A stretch of 64,000 nucleotides of DNA, taken from an uncultured Methylococcaceae bacterium (lineage in GTDB: Bacteria; Pseudomonadota; Gammaproteobacteria; Methylococcales; Methylomonadaceae). The notes under the pieces were generated by a model. The model searched no databases. It was not told where the DNA came from and saw only the letters and a list, made by a program, of their open reading frames with translations. The stretch is from assembly GCA_903938485.1 (NCBI GenBank), contig CAJADF010000049.1, forward strand, positions 20,544-84,543, read 5' to 3'. This document shows, one piece after another, positions 36,590-45,921 of the stretch. The position numbers and the translations under genes are program-made. Numbering within the stretch: position 1 is the first letter of the stretch; every line of letters begins with the position of its first letter.

Positions 36590-37102
36590 ATGAAATTTTT
36601 AAAATACGCTGTTGTAACAACAACATTAGTACTCTCTATTGAGCCAGCAATCGTTAATGCCGAAGTCTGTTTAGGTATGGCATGTATGTACAATAGAATG
36701 ACTGCTAGCGAAGGCATTGATGCCACATTAGTGCAAATTAATGAGTCTTTAAAAGCCATTCAAGCTAGAGTTAATGGCGATTCAGCCGACGGCAATACGG
36801 CCAGTGATGAGATCATTATTGAAAATATTAAAGATGCTTTAAAACTCAGTAAAGAGATTAATGCCAATGATAAAGTCGATAGAAACCGTAATCGTGCTAA
36901 CGGTGATTTAAAGAAAGCCAGAGAAGCCGTTCAATCAGGTGATTTAAATAAGGCGACTGAAGAACTTAAAGTTGCCGAAAAACGTTTTAAAGATCTTAAA
37001 GGGATGATTGACTTAACTTTAGATGATAGAGAATCTCAACAGACTCACATGTTGAATCGAATCTTAAATACTGAAGATAAAAAAGCCGGTTCGCGTAAAT
37101 AA
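36590..37102 (+). CDS. Secreted helical protein of unknown function
   Basis: 170 aa with signal peptide (VVTTTLVLSIEPAIVNA), two Cys soon after cleavage (EVCLGMACMYNRM) and a long charged helical region, probably coiled coil (DLKKAREAVQSGDLNKATEE). No known domain recognised, though the spacing recalls small metal-binding or chaperone-like periplasmic proteins. Monocistronic, ending at a strong hairpin. Confidence 0.75.
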   Translation: MKFLKYAVVTTTLVLSIEPAIVNAEVCLGMACMYNRMTASEGIDATLVQINESLKAIQARVNGDSADGNTASDEIIIENIKDALKLSKEINANDKVDRNRNRANGDLKKAREAVQSGDLNKATEELKVAEKRFKDLKGMIDLTLDDRESQQTHMLNRILNTEDKKAGSRK

Positions 37103-37113
37103 TATCTGTATGT

Positions 37114-37147
37114 GTACTAGTTTCGGAAAATATACCGAAACTAGTAC
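37114..37147 (+). terminator. Strong hairpin after the secreted helical protein gene
   Basis: Perfect 13-bp stem (GTACTAGTTTCGG at 37114-37126, CCGAAACTAGTAC at 37135-37147) with an 8-base loop; T-rich sequence follows about 8 bases later. Likely terminator. Confidence 0.7.
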
Positions 37148-37245
37148 AACACTCTTATTTTTGATCAAGTTTGACAATCAACAAATTTCAGATATTTTGT
37201 TATTTAATAAAAAATAATATAAAAACAATAAGATGGAAATTAAAA

Positions 37246-37638
37246 ATGAAACAATTAAATTATTTTTATATGCTTGTTTTAATACTGATGAGCTTTAACT
37301 CATGGGCATATGGTGGCGGGAGCAGTAGTAGTACAAAAGCCTGCGCTAAACCTAAATTTAGTGAATTTGTACCCATTGAAAATGCTGAAGTGGCATCAGG
37401 ATCTAACTTTTCATTTACAGCATCTGCAAACACATACCCTGAAAGCATTAAGGTAAGTATTAAGGGACTTCCCTCCACCATCAAAGTGACTCCCCAAAAC
37501 GCGGGTAATAGCTTAAAAATTAGCGGAAAACTTCCTGACTCATTAAAAGGCACTTATGCAAGAATAGCCATTGATGCCTCAGCACAAAACAACTGCAATG
37601 GCTCGGGAGGATGGCTAATAAAAATAGCTGAACACTAA
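37246..37638 (+). CDS. Small secreted beta-rich protein, paralogue A
   Basis: 130 aa from ATG 37246; the frame is open further upstream, but those codons do not look coding and the signal peptide begins here (MLVLILMSFNSWA). The mature part (about 110 aa) starts with YGGGSSSS and has a beta-sandwich look: KPKFSEFVPIENAEVASG, ESIKVSIKGLPSTIKV, then a last NNCNGSGGWLIKIAE strand. Two Cys (in KACAKP and NNCNG) could form a disulfide. A paralogue on the opposite strand lies at 40596-40988 with the same layout. Function unknown; the fold recalls SoxZ- or Ig-like carriers, not proven. Confidence 0.75.
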   Translation: MKQLNYFYMLVLILMSFNSWAYGGGSSSSTKACAKPKFSEFVPIENAEVASGSNFSFTASANTYPESIKVSIKGLPSTIKVTPQNAGNSLKISGKLPDSLKGTYARIAIDASAQNNCNGSGGWLIKIAEH

Positions 37639-37711
37639 AAACCTAGTAATTTACTTTGTTTTTGAATAGACTATTTAGCATTAGTGTCGATTAACCAATG
37701 AGGATCACATC

Positions 37712-38179
37712 ATGTTAGAAATAAATCAACCCGCCCCCTTATTTAACACACCAAACCAATCAAATGAATTGGTTAATTTAGCTGATTATGCAGGAAAAAA
37801 TAATGTAGTACTCTATTTTTATCCTAAAGATGACACTCCAGGTTGTACCATTGAAGCCAATGATTTTACGCGCTTAGCCGATGAATTTTCTAAATTAGAT
37901 ACCATCGTTATGGGTGTCAGTAAAGACAGTTGTGAAAGCCACGTCGACTTTATTGATAAGTTTGGTTTAAAGGTCATATTACTGGCTGATACTACGGGTG
38001 AGCTTTGTGAAAGTTATGGCGTGTGGAGAGAAAGAGAGAAAAATGGAGTCAAAATGATGGCAATTTTTCGCTCAACTTTCATTATTAATAAAGCGGGTAT
38101 TTTAATTGATGTCGAATATGGCGTTAATCATGAAGGTCATGCCGAAGCCGTTTTAGAAAAAATAAGCAGATTAACTTAA
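37712..38179 (+). CDS. bcp: Thiol peroxidase Bcp (PrxQ family)
   Basis: Thioredoxin-dependent peroxiredoxin of 155 aa. The peroxidatic Cys is in DDTPGCTIEAND (residue about 47). The Cys five residues later seen in E. coli Bcp is missing, but a Cys in SKDSCESHVDF could serve as the resolving one, as in the alternative PrxQ type. It removes hydrogen and lipid peroxides in the cytosol. GAGGA lies before the ATG. An SDR gene follows after 13 bases. Confidence 0.92.
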   Translation: MLEINQPAPLFNTPNQSNELVNLADYAGKNNVVLYFYPKDDTPGCTIEANDFTRLADEFSKLDTIVMGVSKDSCESHVDFIDKFGLKVILLADTTGELCESYGVWREREKNGVKMMAIFRSTFIINKAGILIDVEYGVNHEGHAEAVLEKISRLT

Positions 38180-38192
38180 TTTGGTGACTTAC

Positions 38193-38963
38193 ATGATTCC
38201 AGAACAAACCTTAAACCTAACAGGTAAAGTCGCTCTAGTCAGTGGAGCAGGTGTTGGGATAGGTAGAGCTGTGGCTTTAGCATTAGGTCAAGCGGGTGCC
38301 TTTGTGGGGATTCATTACCATTCAAGTAAAGCAGGTGCAGAACAACTTCATAAAGAGCTAATGTCAAAAGGCATTTCATGCATGTTACTTCCTGCCGATC
38401 TAACCAAAGAAAGTGAAGCCAATAGTATTGTTGATAAACTTGTGACCAAAACAAGCCGGCTAGATATTTTAGTTAATAATGGTGGCGGGCTTATCAAACG
38501 CGCAAAAATTGAAGATTGCACCTTGGAAAACTGGAATAAATCGATAGATGTTAATTTAACAAGTGCCTTTTTATTAACCAAGCAGTCCATCCCACACTTA
38601 CGAGCCACTAGTTCCGGACGTATCATTAACATATTGTCCCTGTCTGTGCAAACGGGCGGGGCTAATGGTGGAGGCGCTTATGCTGCAGCAAAAGGTGGGC
38701 TGATGGTTTTTACCCACACCTTAGCGAAAGAACTTGCACCTGAGGTCAGAACTAATTCTGTTATGCCAGGCACAGTTGAAACACAACATCATGAAGTTCA
38801 TTCAACCGAAGAAATGCTGGAAAACTATCGTAAGCAAACGCCGTTAGGTCGAAATACCCACGCAGAAGAAGTCGCGAGCTCAGTACTATTTCTAGCAAGC
38901 GATATGTCATCTCATATCAATGGAGCATTAATTGACATTAGTGGGGGACGATTTTTGCGTTAA
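38193..38963 (+). CDS. Short-chain dehydrogenase/reductase
   Basis: Classical SDR, 256 aa from ATG 38193 (the TTG/GTG codons just upstream are less likely). The NAD(P) site is SGAGVGIGRAVA, NNGG-type motif LVNNGGG, and the active site has Ser in ILSLSVQTGG with Tyr-x3-Lys in AYAAAKGG. C-terminal NGALIDISGG is typical. Co-directional with bcp, likely one operon. Possible roles are 3-oxoacyl-ACP reductase-like or sugar dehydrogenase; not decided. Confidence 0.88.
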   Translation: MIPEQTLNLTGKVALVSGAGVGIGRAVALALGQAGAFVGIHYHSSKAGAEQLHKELMSKGISCMLLPADLTKESEANSIVDKLVTKTSRLDILVNNGGGLIKRAKIEDCTLENWNKSIDVNLTSAFLLTKQSIPHLRATSSGRIINILSLSVQTGGANGGGAYAAAKGGLMVFTHTLAKELAPEVRTNSVMPGTVETQHHEVHSTEEMLENYRKQTPLGRNTHAEEVASSVLFLASDMSSHINGALIDISGGRFLR

Positions 38964-39011
38964 TCTGTAACTTTAACTGTAACTCTGGGGATTATAGAAA
39001 ATAACAAAAAT

Positions 39012-39632
39012 ATGTTCGGTTATTTTAGTCATTACGCTACTATAAAAAAAATAGTAATACCTGTTTTTTGTGTTTTCCACATGACAGCGATAGCCTGGTG
39101 GACACTACCACGCAGCTTCGCTGGCATGGTTGCAGAAAATCATAATCAAATTACACTAGAAACAAATCTGTTTAAATGGTTTAACTTTACAGAAAAAAAC
39201 TGGCCATCCATTATATTAACTCGCTATATTGATATTACCGCTAGCCAACAATATTGGGATTTTTTTGCCCCACAAAGCCCAAAGTTCCATCAATACTTAT
39301 CTGTTTGCAGTAGCCTAGACACTGATAAATCTTCTGAAGAAATCAATTGTGCTGGCGCTACTTTATTTAGCAACTTAAAGCCTAACATGGATACTTATGC
39401 GTTTTTTAGCAGCAGCAGCCGATACTATCGTTTAACAGAAACCTTAATCAATCAAAATAATCCAGAATTATTTAAAGCATTTACCCACTATTATTTAACG
39501 CATCAAGCTAACAACTTTTCTAATAAATCTTCTAGTCAATTAGTGTTGCATCAATTCGAACTCTACCCAGACCTTAAAGAATTATCTAAAGCGGGTTATC
39601 GGACTGATACGATACTTTGGGAGACTTATTAA
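39012..39632 (+). CDS. Membrane-anchored protein coupled to HTTM gene
   Basis: 206 aa with one N-terminal membrane segment (KKIVIPVFCVFHMTAIAWW) and a soluble remainder likely outside. No domain of its own recognised. Its TAA overlaps the ATG of the following HTTM gene (TAATG), so the two are translationally coupled and probably work together. Confidence 0.75.
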   Translation: MFGYFSHYATIKKIVIPVFCVFHMTAIAWWTLPRSFAGMVAENHNQITLETNLFKWFNFTEKNWPSIILTRYIDITASQQYWDFFAPQSPKFHQYLSVCSSLDTDKSSEEINCAGATLFSNLKPNMDTYAFFSSSSRYYRLTETLINQNNPELFKAFTHYYLTHQANNFSNKSSSQLVLHQFELYPDLKELSKAGYRTDTILWETY

Positions 39633-40555
39633 TGCAGAAGACTTGGCACTGGTTTTGGTTCAAACTAATCGACGCGAGACAATATGCGACCTTAAGAATT
39701 TTAATCGGAAGCTTTTCGGGAATATATTTTTCAGAACTTTTACCTTATATAGACAGTCAGTTTAGTCATACAGGATGGTTAAGCAATAGACAACAAATTA
39801 CGAATCAAAATGGTGGTAGTTGGTCTGTGTTTTTTATAGATTTAGACTGGCAACCTAATATAATCGCCAATATTATTCTTGGCATAGGCATTGTTGCAGC
39901 CTTTCTTATGATGATAGGTTGGAAGAGTCGTGTCAGCACCTTTATAACTTGGTTAATTTGGGTCTCTTTATGGAATCGAAATCCTTTAATACTGGATGGG
40001 GATGATGCGATACTTAAAATAATGTGCTTTTATTTAATGCTGGCACCCTGCGGAAACGCTTGGTCAGTTGATGCCCATCTCTATAAAACCCATCAACAAG
40101 TTATCGTTTGGCCATTACGGCTCATACAGTTTCAAATTGCTTTAGTTTATTTTGTCTCAGGCTGGGTTAAACTCCATAGCCTAGAATGGGATAACGGTAG
40201 CATCATGGAATACGTGTTAATTCATCCTGAATACTCACGCTGGAATGGTTGGTTGCTAATGGATTCTGCTTTAGTAAAGCAATTATTAGCCATACTGGCT
40301 TGGTTTATTAGAGATTGGGAGTTGTTATTTCCGATACTACTGCTCAACCGCTACACTCGCAGATTGAGCATTATAATAGGTCTACTATTCCACACTGGAT
40401 TACTACTCACCCTGCATTTACGATGGTTTCCAGTGGTTATGCTTGCAACTTATCCGGCATTAATTTCAAATAGTTTTTTTATAAGAATTGAAAAAAAATA
40501 CCTACAACTCGACAAAAACCAGAAATCAATCAAGCAAATAATTAAACACTCATAA
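39632..40555 (+). CDS. HTTM-domain membrane protein
   Basis: 307 aa from ATG 39632. Several membrane segments with the horizontally transferred transmembrane domain pattern related to vitamin K-dependent gamma-carboxylase: an N-terminal ARQYATLRILIG, a central LDGDDAILKIMCFYLMLAP, then LIQFQIALVYFVSGWVKL. Bacterial members lack known carboxylation targets. The coupled upstream gene is the most likely partner. Confidence 0.82.
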   Translation: MQKTWHWFWFKLIDARQYATLRILIGSFSGIYFSELLPYIDSQFSHTGWLSNRQQITNQNGGSWSVFFIDLDWQPNIIANIILGIGIVAAFLMMIGWKSRVSTFITWLIWVSLWNRNPLILDGDDAILKIMCFYLMLAPCGNAWSVDAHLYKTHQQVIVWPLRLIQFQIALVYFVSGWVKLHSLEWDNGSIMEYVLIHPEYSRWNGWLLMDSALVKQLLAILAWFIRDWELLFPILLLNRYTRRLSIIIGLLFHTGLLLTLHLRWFPVVMLATYPALISNSFFIRIEKKYLQLDKNQKSIKQIIKHS

Positions 40556-40595
40556 TCATAATATAAGTCTTAAATCTCAACTAGGGCTTATATAG

Positions 40596-40988
40596 TTATT
40601 CAGTTATTTTTACTAACCAACTACCACTCCCTTTACAATTACTTTGTGCCTCAATCAGAATTTTGGCATAAGTGTCTTTTAATTCAATAGGCAGTGTGCC
40701 ATGCACTGTCACGCTCGTACCCGGATTTTTTGGTCCTACTTCAATAACAGCAGGAACACCCTTAACACTCACCTTGATTGTCTCGGGATGCGTATTACCT
40801 GATGCTCTAAAAGAAAAACTAGCACCGGGTGCAATCTCTGATTTATCTACTGGAATAAAATCAGTAAAACGAGGTTTATTACACGTATTAACACTGCCAC
40901 TACGACTATTATCACCCACGCCATAAGCACTAGCATTGCTAACGACGGTCACTAAAATTAAAAAACCTAAACCATGATATCGTGTCAT
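40596..40988 (-). CDS. Small secreted beta-rich protein, paralogue B
   Basis: 130 aa from ATG 40988, which has GGAG upstream; an ATG at 41018 is less likely. Signal peptide (LGFLILVTVVSNASA) then YGVGDN. The mature part matches paralogue A at 37246-37638 throughout: KPRFTDFIPVDKSEIAPG, PETIKVSVKGVPAVIEV and SNCKGSGSWLVKITE. Two Cys are conserved. Opposite strand, 3 kb away from A. Function unknown. Confidence 0.75.
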   Translation of the reverse strand: MTRYHGLGFLILVTVVSNASAYGVGDNSRSGSVNTCNKPRFTDFIPVDKSEIAPGASFSFRASGNTHPETIKVSVKGVPAVIEVGPKNPGTSVTVHGTLPIELKDTYAKILIEAQSNCKGSGSWLVKITE

Positions 40989-41072
40989 TATCAGACTCCA
41001 TTGTATTGTTATTATCAATACAAAATATCTGAATAAATCGGATTGTCAAACGGGTTAACTAAGGGCTAGTCT

Positions 41073-41708
41073 TTACTTATTAATCGTCTTTTTTCCAGTC
41101 AACATGGTTTTCACTAAATTTTCTTTATGCAATCTACTTGAAACAACAACGCCAACAATATGCAAGACAATCAAAATTAACATCAGTTTAGTATATTCTT
41201 CGTGGAGTTCTTTCCAATAATCCTCACCAACTTCATCTTTCTCTTTTATTAAATATTGTTCAACATCATCTTGCGCATATGCTGATCTAATAGGACTGAT
41301 TGATTGCATTTGTATAGCTAAGGGGCCTTCAGCGTCTTCAATCGCGATTATTTTAAGACCACTATAGGTAATCATAAATAACGTAAATAGCATGGCTATA
41401 ACCATCCAACCGCCTAATGGATTATGTCCGATATAATGTTTGGGTGTTTTACTAAAAAGACTTTTTAAATACACCACAACTTTACTATATGACGTTACAA
41501 AACTGTTGAACTTAGCATGTTTACTGCCAAAAAAACCCCAAACAATTCTAAATATTACTAGACCCAGTACGGTATAACCCGCATAAATATGTATTTCATT
41601 TTTTTCTTCACTCGTAAAATAAGTCGTGATAAAACTAACGACTAAAGACCAATGAAAAATACGTATACAAATATCCCAAACGTATACATTTTGTTGATTA
41701 TTATTCAT
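41073..41708 (-). CDS. Cytochrome b561 family protein
   Basis: Di-haem membrane cytochrome b (Ni-Fe hydrogenase/b561 type), 211 aa. Four membrane segments with haem-ligand candidates in IFHWSLV, EIHIYAGYT and LIVLHIVGVVVSSRLH. A loop after the third segment (about residues 125-175) is unusually charged. It would pass electrons between quinol and a periplasmic partner, often a c-type cytochrome; none lies next to it. Confidence 0.87.
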   Translation of the reverse strand: MNNNQQNVYVWDICIRIFHWSLVVSFITTYFTSEEKNEIHIYAGYTVLGLVIFRIVWGFFGSKHAKFNSFVTSYSKVVVYLKSLFSKTPKHYIGHNPLGGWMVIAMLFTLFMITYSGLKIIAIEDAEGPLAIQMQSISPIRSAYAQDDVEQYLIKEKDEVGEDYWKELHEEYTKLMLILIVLHIVGVVVSSRLHKENLVKTMLTGKKTINK

Positions 41709-41747
41709 ATTAAAGTCCTAGAAATACTTTAATTAGTTTGACCTAGT

Positions 41748-42659
41748 TCATTCTGCCCATTGCTGAATACCATCCAGCAACCATTTAGTTTGCACTCCCG
41801 ACTTAGGTTTAACAAAATGCCAGACTTCTTTAACGTGCTCTATTGGGCCATTAAGCTCTTCACGCATAACCGCTTCAAACACCACGGTAGCGATAAGCTC
41901 TGAACCTAATTCACGTAGTTCTAACAAATTAGCTTCAACATTTAAAATATCCGTCTGATTATCTGTGGTTGTAGCTTTAAGTTGAATTTGAATTTCAGCA
42001 AAAACTTTATCGGTAGTTAACCCTCTAATTTCGTATAAATCTCTAGTATCCCAAGCATTTTGCAAGGTTGTATAGGCAATTTTTGCACCTGTTAAAAAGC
42101 TATGAGTATCAAAGCCTGCAAGCAAATTAGTTGCATTCATTTGGTTGCCCGCAGCATTAGTTGACTTCTTAAATAAAAGATCCGTATTAAACCCTTCGGA
42201 ACGAGAAGGTGTTTGTGTGGAATGAGAAAAATCTACATTACGTTGATATCCTTGTGGCTGTGACTGTGCCGACCTAAATTTAGATAAAAAGAATCTAATC
42301 ATAAAAAAGGCCATAACCAGTAAAAGGATATCCATAAACTTAAAACTCTCGAACGCACCACCAAAAAACATTGAGCCTAATAAGCCCCCAATGGCTAAAC
42401 CGCCAAGCATGCCCACTAAACCTCCGCGCTGAGCAAAACCTTGTCTAGATATTTGATTTTGAGCAGTTGCCTGTTGTTGACTAGCAGATCTTATGGGTGC
42501 TGACGTTGCAGATGAACCTGAGAAAGCAGTACTGTGAGAAGGTCGACTTCCGAAAGAAGTTCCGCCACCAAAACGTTTTGCTTCTGCATCGTGTGTTCCA
42601 AACGACAACACCGCGATACTTATAACCAGAACAGCAGATAAACAATGAAATTTTTTCAT
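41748..42659 (-). CDS. Tim44-like domain membrane protein
   Basis: 303 aa from ATG 42659 (GTG 42671 possible). Signal peptide, then the AKRFGGGTSFGSRPS stretch typical of bacterial Tim44-like proteins, a Ser/Gln-rich linker, one or two membrane segments (GLVGMLGGLAIGGLLGSMFF and ILLLVMAFFMIRFF), then the Tim44/MBA1 domain from residue 170 to the end (WDTRDLYEIRGLTTDKVF). Function in bacteria is not established. Confidence 0.85.
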   Translation of the reverse strand: MKKFHCLSAVLVISIAVLSFGTHDAEAKRFGGGTSFGSRPSHSTAFSGSSATSAPIRSASQQQATAQNQISRQGFAQRGGLVGMLGGLAIGGLLGSMFFGGAFESFKFMDILLLVMAFFMIRFFLSKFRSAQSQPQGYQRNVDFSHSTQTPSRSEGFNTDLLFKKSTNAAGNQMNATNLLAGFDTHSFLTGAKIAYTTLQNAWDTRDLYEIRGLTTDKVFAEIQIQLKATTTDNQTDILNVEANLLELRELGSELIATVVFEAVMREELNGPIEHVKEVWHFVKPKSGVQTKWLLDGIQQWAE

Positions 42660-43116
42660 AAAACAACCCACATAATTATATTTAAAAGTAAGAAATTAAA
42701 ACTATCCGATTAGATATTAACCCAATTGTTAAACCCACCATAAAGCACAATACACCAAACTACTACACGTATCCTTGTTATTAAAATATTTATAGCAATA
42801 TAACTTTATATTTAACTTATACAACAGCGTCAAAATGTATTAACCCTATTTAAGCGTTAATGAATCAATTATACGTTGATTACTCTACCATAAACACCGT
42901 CATGTCGGCGCTGGTAGTCTATTTAACAAAAAGATTGTAAACAATGACGAACGCACCATCTTAGAAATAAATCAATCTGTTATTAACAAGTGATCTGTTA
43001 TCTCATTTTAATGATGCATTGACTGAGAGTAATGGCTAATTCTTTTTGCGATCAAAATGACAGAATTTGGTCGAACAATGTGTTAGTCTGACGATTATTT
43101 AACTTTTAAAAAAAAC
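42660..43116. other. Gene-free stretch
   Basis: About 457 AT-rich bases between divergent Tim44-like and nucleotidyltransferase genes. No gene remnant, RNA or clear repeat seen. Confidence 0.4.
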
Positions 43117-43590
43117 ATGTTGGAATTTAATATTAATAAAGTATCGGAATTGATTAACAAACTAACTTCAATAATACCGACTGACAATCTGCTAGAAGCC
43201 GTTATTTTCGGTTCCTCTGCGATTACTTTATACGATATAAACTTAGAGCGAAGAATTAATGATCTAGATATTTTTGTTTCAGATACAGATTATGAAAAAT
43301 TAAAACAACTTACTCCTATTGAAGAATTAAAGAAAATAAGCAAGAACATAGAAAACAAAACACTAACACTTAAAATAAATGGAGTTCAACACATAGAAAT
43401 CTTAAAAGCTTTTCCAGGTGTTAACCATAAAGAAGTTTTATCAAAAGCTTCACTTAAAAATCACTCTAACACACTAAAAGTTGCGAGTATCGAGGATTTA
43501 GTAACTTGGAAAACTGTTCAAGGGCGCCCAAAAGACGTTTGTGATCTTATAATCATAAACAACTATTTAAAATCATTACCGACTATATGA
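43117..43590 (+). CDS. Nucleotidyltransferase-fold protein
   Basis: 157 aa with the polymerase-beta-type nucleotidyltransferase motif: VIFGSSAITLYDINLERR followed by INDLDIFV (GS...D-x-D). C-terminal IEDLVTWKTVQGRPKDVCDL is the part usually seen in the AbiEii or NTP_transf families. No HEPN or antitoxin partner lies next to it, so it is not called a toxin. The single gene may be a remnant of an accessory system. Confidence 0.72.
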   Translation: MLEFNINKVSELINKLTSIIPTDNLLEAVIFGSSAITLYDINLERRINDLDIFVSDTDYEKLKQLTPIEELKKISKNIENKTLTLKINGVQHIEILKAFPGVNHKEVLSKASLKNHSNTLKVASIEDLVTWKTVQGRPKDVCDLIIINNYLKSLPTI

Positions 43591-43611
43591 GTAGTGCTAG
43601 CCATTAGTTGC

Positions 43612-44580
43612 TTAGCAACTGGCTTCGCTAAGCCTATGCTCAATTACCTTAGCAACATCACCCGTTGGATCTAAAGGCAAATATGACCAAGCTTCATATT
43701 TATCACTCAGTACTTTGACGGCCCCATAATCAATAAGCTTACCGATAAGTTCCCTATGATAAATTTCAGTAGCTCCTTCACTTAAATCAACTAAAACGGG
43801 CTTACCTGTATAAGCGGCTTCAGAACACATAGATAAAGAGTCACCAGTAGTTATAAACAAATCAGCATGAGCAAGCAGCGCATGATAGAAGCTCTTTTCT
43901 TTTTGCTGCCAGTTGAAAAAAAAATAGTCTATTCCCTCTAAATTTTCTAGTAAGCTAATCAACGCAGATTCGGGGGTTCTACGACTATTTGTTATCACCA
44001 GAAACCCGCCCAATGAATGAACTAAACGAGTAATACGTTGTGCCAATTGTATGGCATGAATCTCATCAAACCCATCACAGTAGCGGGTATTACCTCCCAT
44101 TAACACGGCAATAACTGGCTTTGGTAAGCTACTAAAGTAATCTTCATGTTGTTGGTACGCCTCAGAAAGCAGGTGAGGGTTAAGATTATGCAGCACTGAA
44201 ACCAGAGGTACTATATTGGCTCCGTTAAACTGAGGGGAAGCAACCAAATCATATTCAGAAAGTCGTGGGTGAGGTAAATCTGGCAGAATGGATGCAAGAT
44301 AAATATTTAGACAATCGTCAAACTGCATTTTTAAATCAGCAATTTCTGCAATGGTATCCTCACCGGTTCCACTAATGATGAGTAGTTTTTGTTTATTACC
44401 TTGGGTACTCAGAATATAGCGCTCTTTAAGAATATGTTTGTATTCATTGTGATTATTACTACTTGGCAAGGGTATAACATCATAACCATAGCCCAAGCGT
44501 TCTGCGAGTCCAATACGGGCATTTAATTCACCTGTGAAAGCACTGTCTACAATCCATACTAATGGCACTAACATCGACAC
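43612..44580 (-). CDS. Mitochondrial fission ELM1-like family protein
   Basis: 322 aa, DUF1022/ELM1-like with glycosyltransferase-B-like fold: SLPKPVIAVLMGGNTRY, GGFLVITNSRRTPESAL and LFITTGDSLSMCSEAAYTGK are the family motifs. The plant member acts in mitochondrial fission; bacterial roles are unknown. It overlaps the upstream flavoprotein gene by 13 bases, so the pair must be co-expressed. Confidence 0.85.
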   Translation of the reverse strand: MSMLVPLVWIVDSAFTGELNARIGLAERLGYGYDVIPLPSSNNHNEYKHILKERYILSTQGNKQKLLIISGTGEDTIAEIADLKMQFDDCLNIYLASILPDLPHPRLSEYDLVASPQFNGANIVPLVSVLHNLNPHLLSEAYQQHEDYFSSLPKPVIAVLMGGNTRYCDGFDEIHAIQLAQRITRLVHSLGGFLVITNSRRTPESALISLLENLEGIDYFFFNWQQKEKSFYHALLAHADLFITTGDSLSMCSEAAYTGKPVLVDLSEGATEIYHRELIGKLIDYGAVKVLSDKYEAWSYLPLDPTGDVAKVIEHRLSEASC

Positions 44581-45608
44581 ACCCCATGATTATCAATATC
44601 TTTTGCAATAGTACGAGCTGCAATTGCCCCATCTGCGATTGCAGTAACAACCGATTGTAATGCTAGATTAGCAACATCTCCAACAGCATAAACTGATTCT
44701 ATTGAAGTACGGCGCTCAGTATCTATTTCAATATATCCACCGGTTTGAGTCTTTATGCTTTTAAGATTATCGAGCGTAAGCAGAAACTCGGTATTAGCTG
44801 CATATCCAATGCGGACAAAAACCCTATCAACGGGTATCGTAATAAAATCCGCGTTTAATGATCTTAAAGTCAATTCGATTCTACCTTCAATTTGACTAAA
44901 TTCACTAATCTGTACCGGTGAATATTTAATAATCCGTCCCTGATCGATCAGGCGGTTAACTTCATTACGAATTTTTATTTGGGATTTTGGCTGCGAACGC
45001 ATTAGCAAATAGGTTTGTGTTGCAACTTTTGCAACATCATTTGCAGTGAAATGAGCATTATCGCCTCCACCGATGACAGCAACAGTTTTATCTCGTAAAC
45101 TTTCTAGTTGGTCAAGGTGATCAGTGGGAAAACAGCCAATCAGTCCTGCAAAAAACAACGAATTAAACCCAGGTATTTTAGAGAATACTTCTGATCCTAT
45201 TGTGCGCGCACCCGAAGCAATTACAATCCCTTTAACTGAAAACAAGCTTTGATTTCCACGATTTTTTTTCACATAAACCTGAAAACAAGATGCTGTTTTT
45301 TCGATAGCTACGATTTTTGAATCGCATATAACGGGGATATTTTCTGCGATAATATGATTACTGTATTCTTGGGCAAGTTCTTGACTTGTTAGACCTTGAA
45401 AGCCCAATACCCAACGATTTATTCTATCAATCTCTTGTAACTGGCCACCGAGTGATGCATTTTTCTCAATAATCACCGGGAGCAAACCCAGTTGTTTTAA
45501 CCATAAGGCACAAGACATACCCGCTACACCGCCACCAATTATAAGAACTGGTGAGTCGCTATTTGATAAATCACTACTTGCATTTACACTGTTCAGTTTT
45601 AAAGTCAT
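44568..45608 (-). CDS. FAD-dependent thioredoxin reductase-like oxidoreductase
   Basis: 346 aa, two Rossmann folds: FAD site IIGGGVAGMSCALWL (residues about 22-36), NAD(P) site AVIGGGDNAHFTA (about 170), and late FAD motif VYAVGDVAN. No CxxC redox pair was seen, so it is closer to ferredoxin-NADP reductase or other TrxR-fold oxidases than to true TrxB. It overlaps the ELM1-like gene. The electron acceptor is unknown. Confidence 0.85.
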   Translation of the reverse strand: MTLKLNSVNASSDLSNSDSPVLIIGGGVAGMSCALWLKQLGLLPVIIEKNASLGGQLQEIDRINRWVLGFQGLTSQELAQEYSNHIIAENIPVICDSKIVAIEKTASCFQVYVKKNRGNQSLFSVKGIVIASGARTIGSEVFSKIPGFNSLFFAGLIGCFPTDHLDQLESLRDKTVAVIGGGDNAHFTANDVAKVATQTYLLMRSQPKSQIKIRNEVNRLIDQGRIIKYSPVQISEFSQIEGRIELTLRSLNADFITIPVDRVFVRIGYAANTEFLLTLDNLKSIKTQTGGYIEIDTERRTSIESVYAVGDVANLALQSVVTAIADGAIAARTIAKDIDNHGVCRC

Positions 45609-45921
45609 TTTAGCTTTATATCTATAATTACTATATCTTCAAAGTATTAATCACAACCAAACTGACTCTGATTTGCCATAACGGAACCGTATGAATCTCT
45701 ACATCTTCTAATGAACATTATTATAGTTATGTGTAATTATTATTAATTTTTTAAAATTTTAATAATTAATTTGTCTTCAATGTATCAGCTAAATAATTAA
45801 TAGCAAAAACATACTATCTTAGCATTACAAAATACATCATTTTATATCTCATCATGATATAATACATATAATTATCAATATGTTGTGACTATTAAAATCA
45901 CCCTCTCCACTTGGAAAATAA
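45609..45921. other. Divergent promoter region
   Basis: 313 very AT-rich bases between the flavoprotein gene and trhO, with several AT-rich palindromic stretches around 45734-45770. No ORF or RNA recognised. Confidence 0.4.

Noticed and set aside
43117..43590. Abortive-infection (AbiE) or MNT-HEPN defence pair
   Set aside because: Only the nucleotidyltransferase-fold gene is present; no partner gene on either side, so no system can be claimed.
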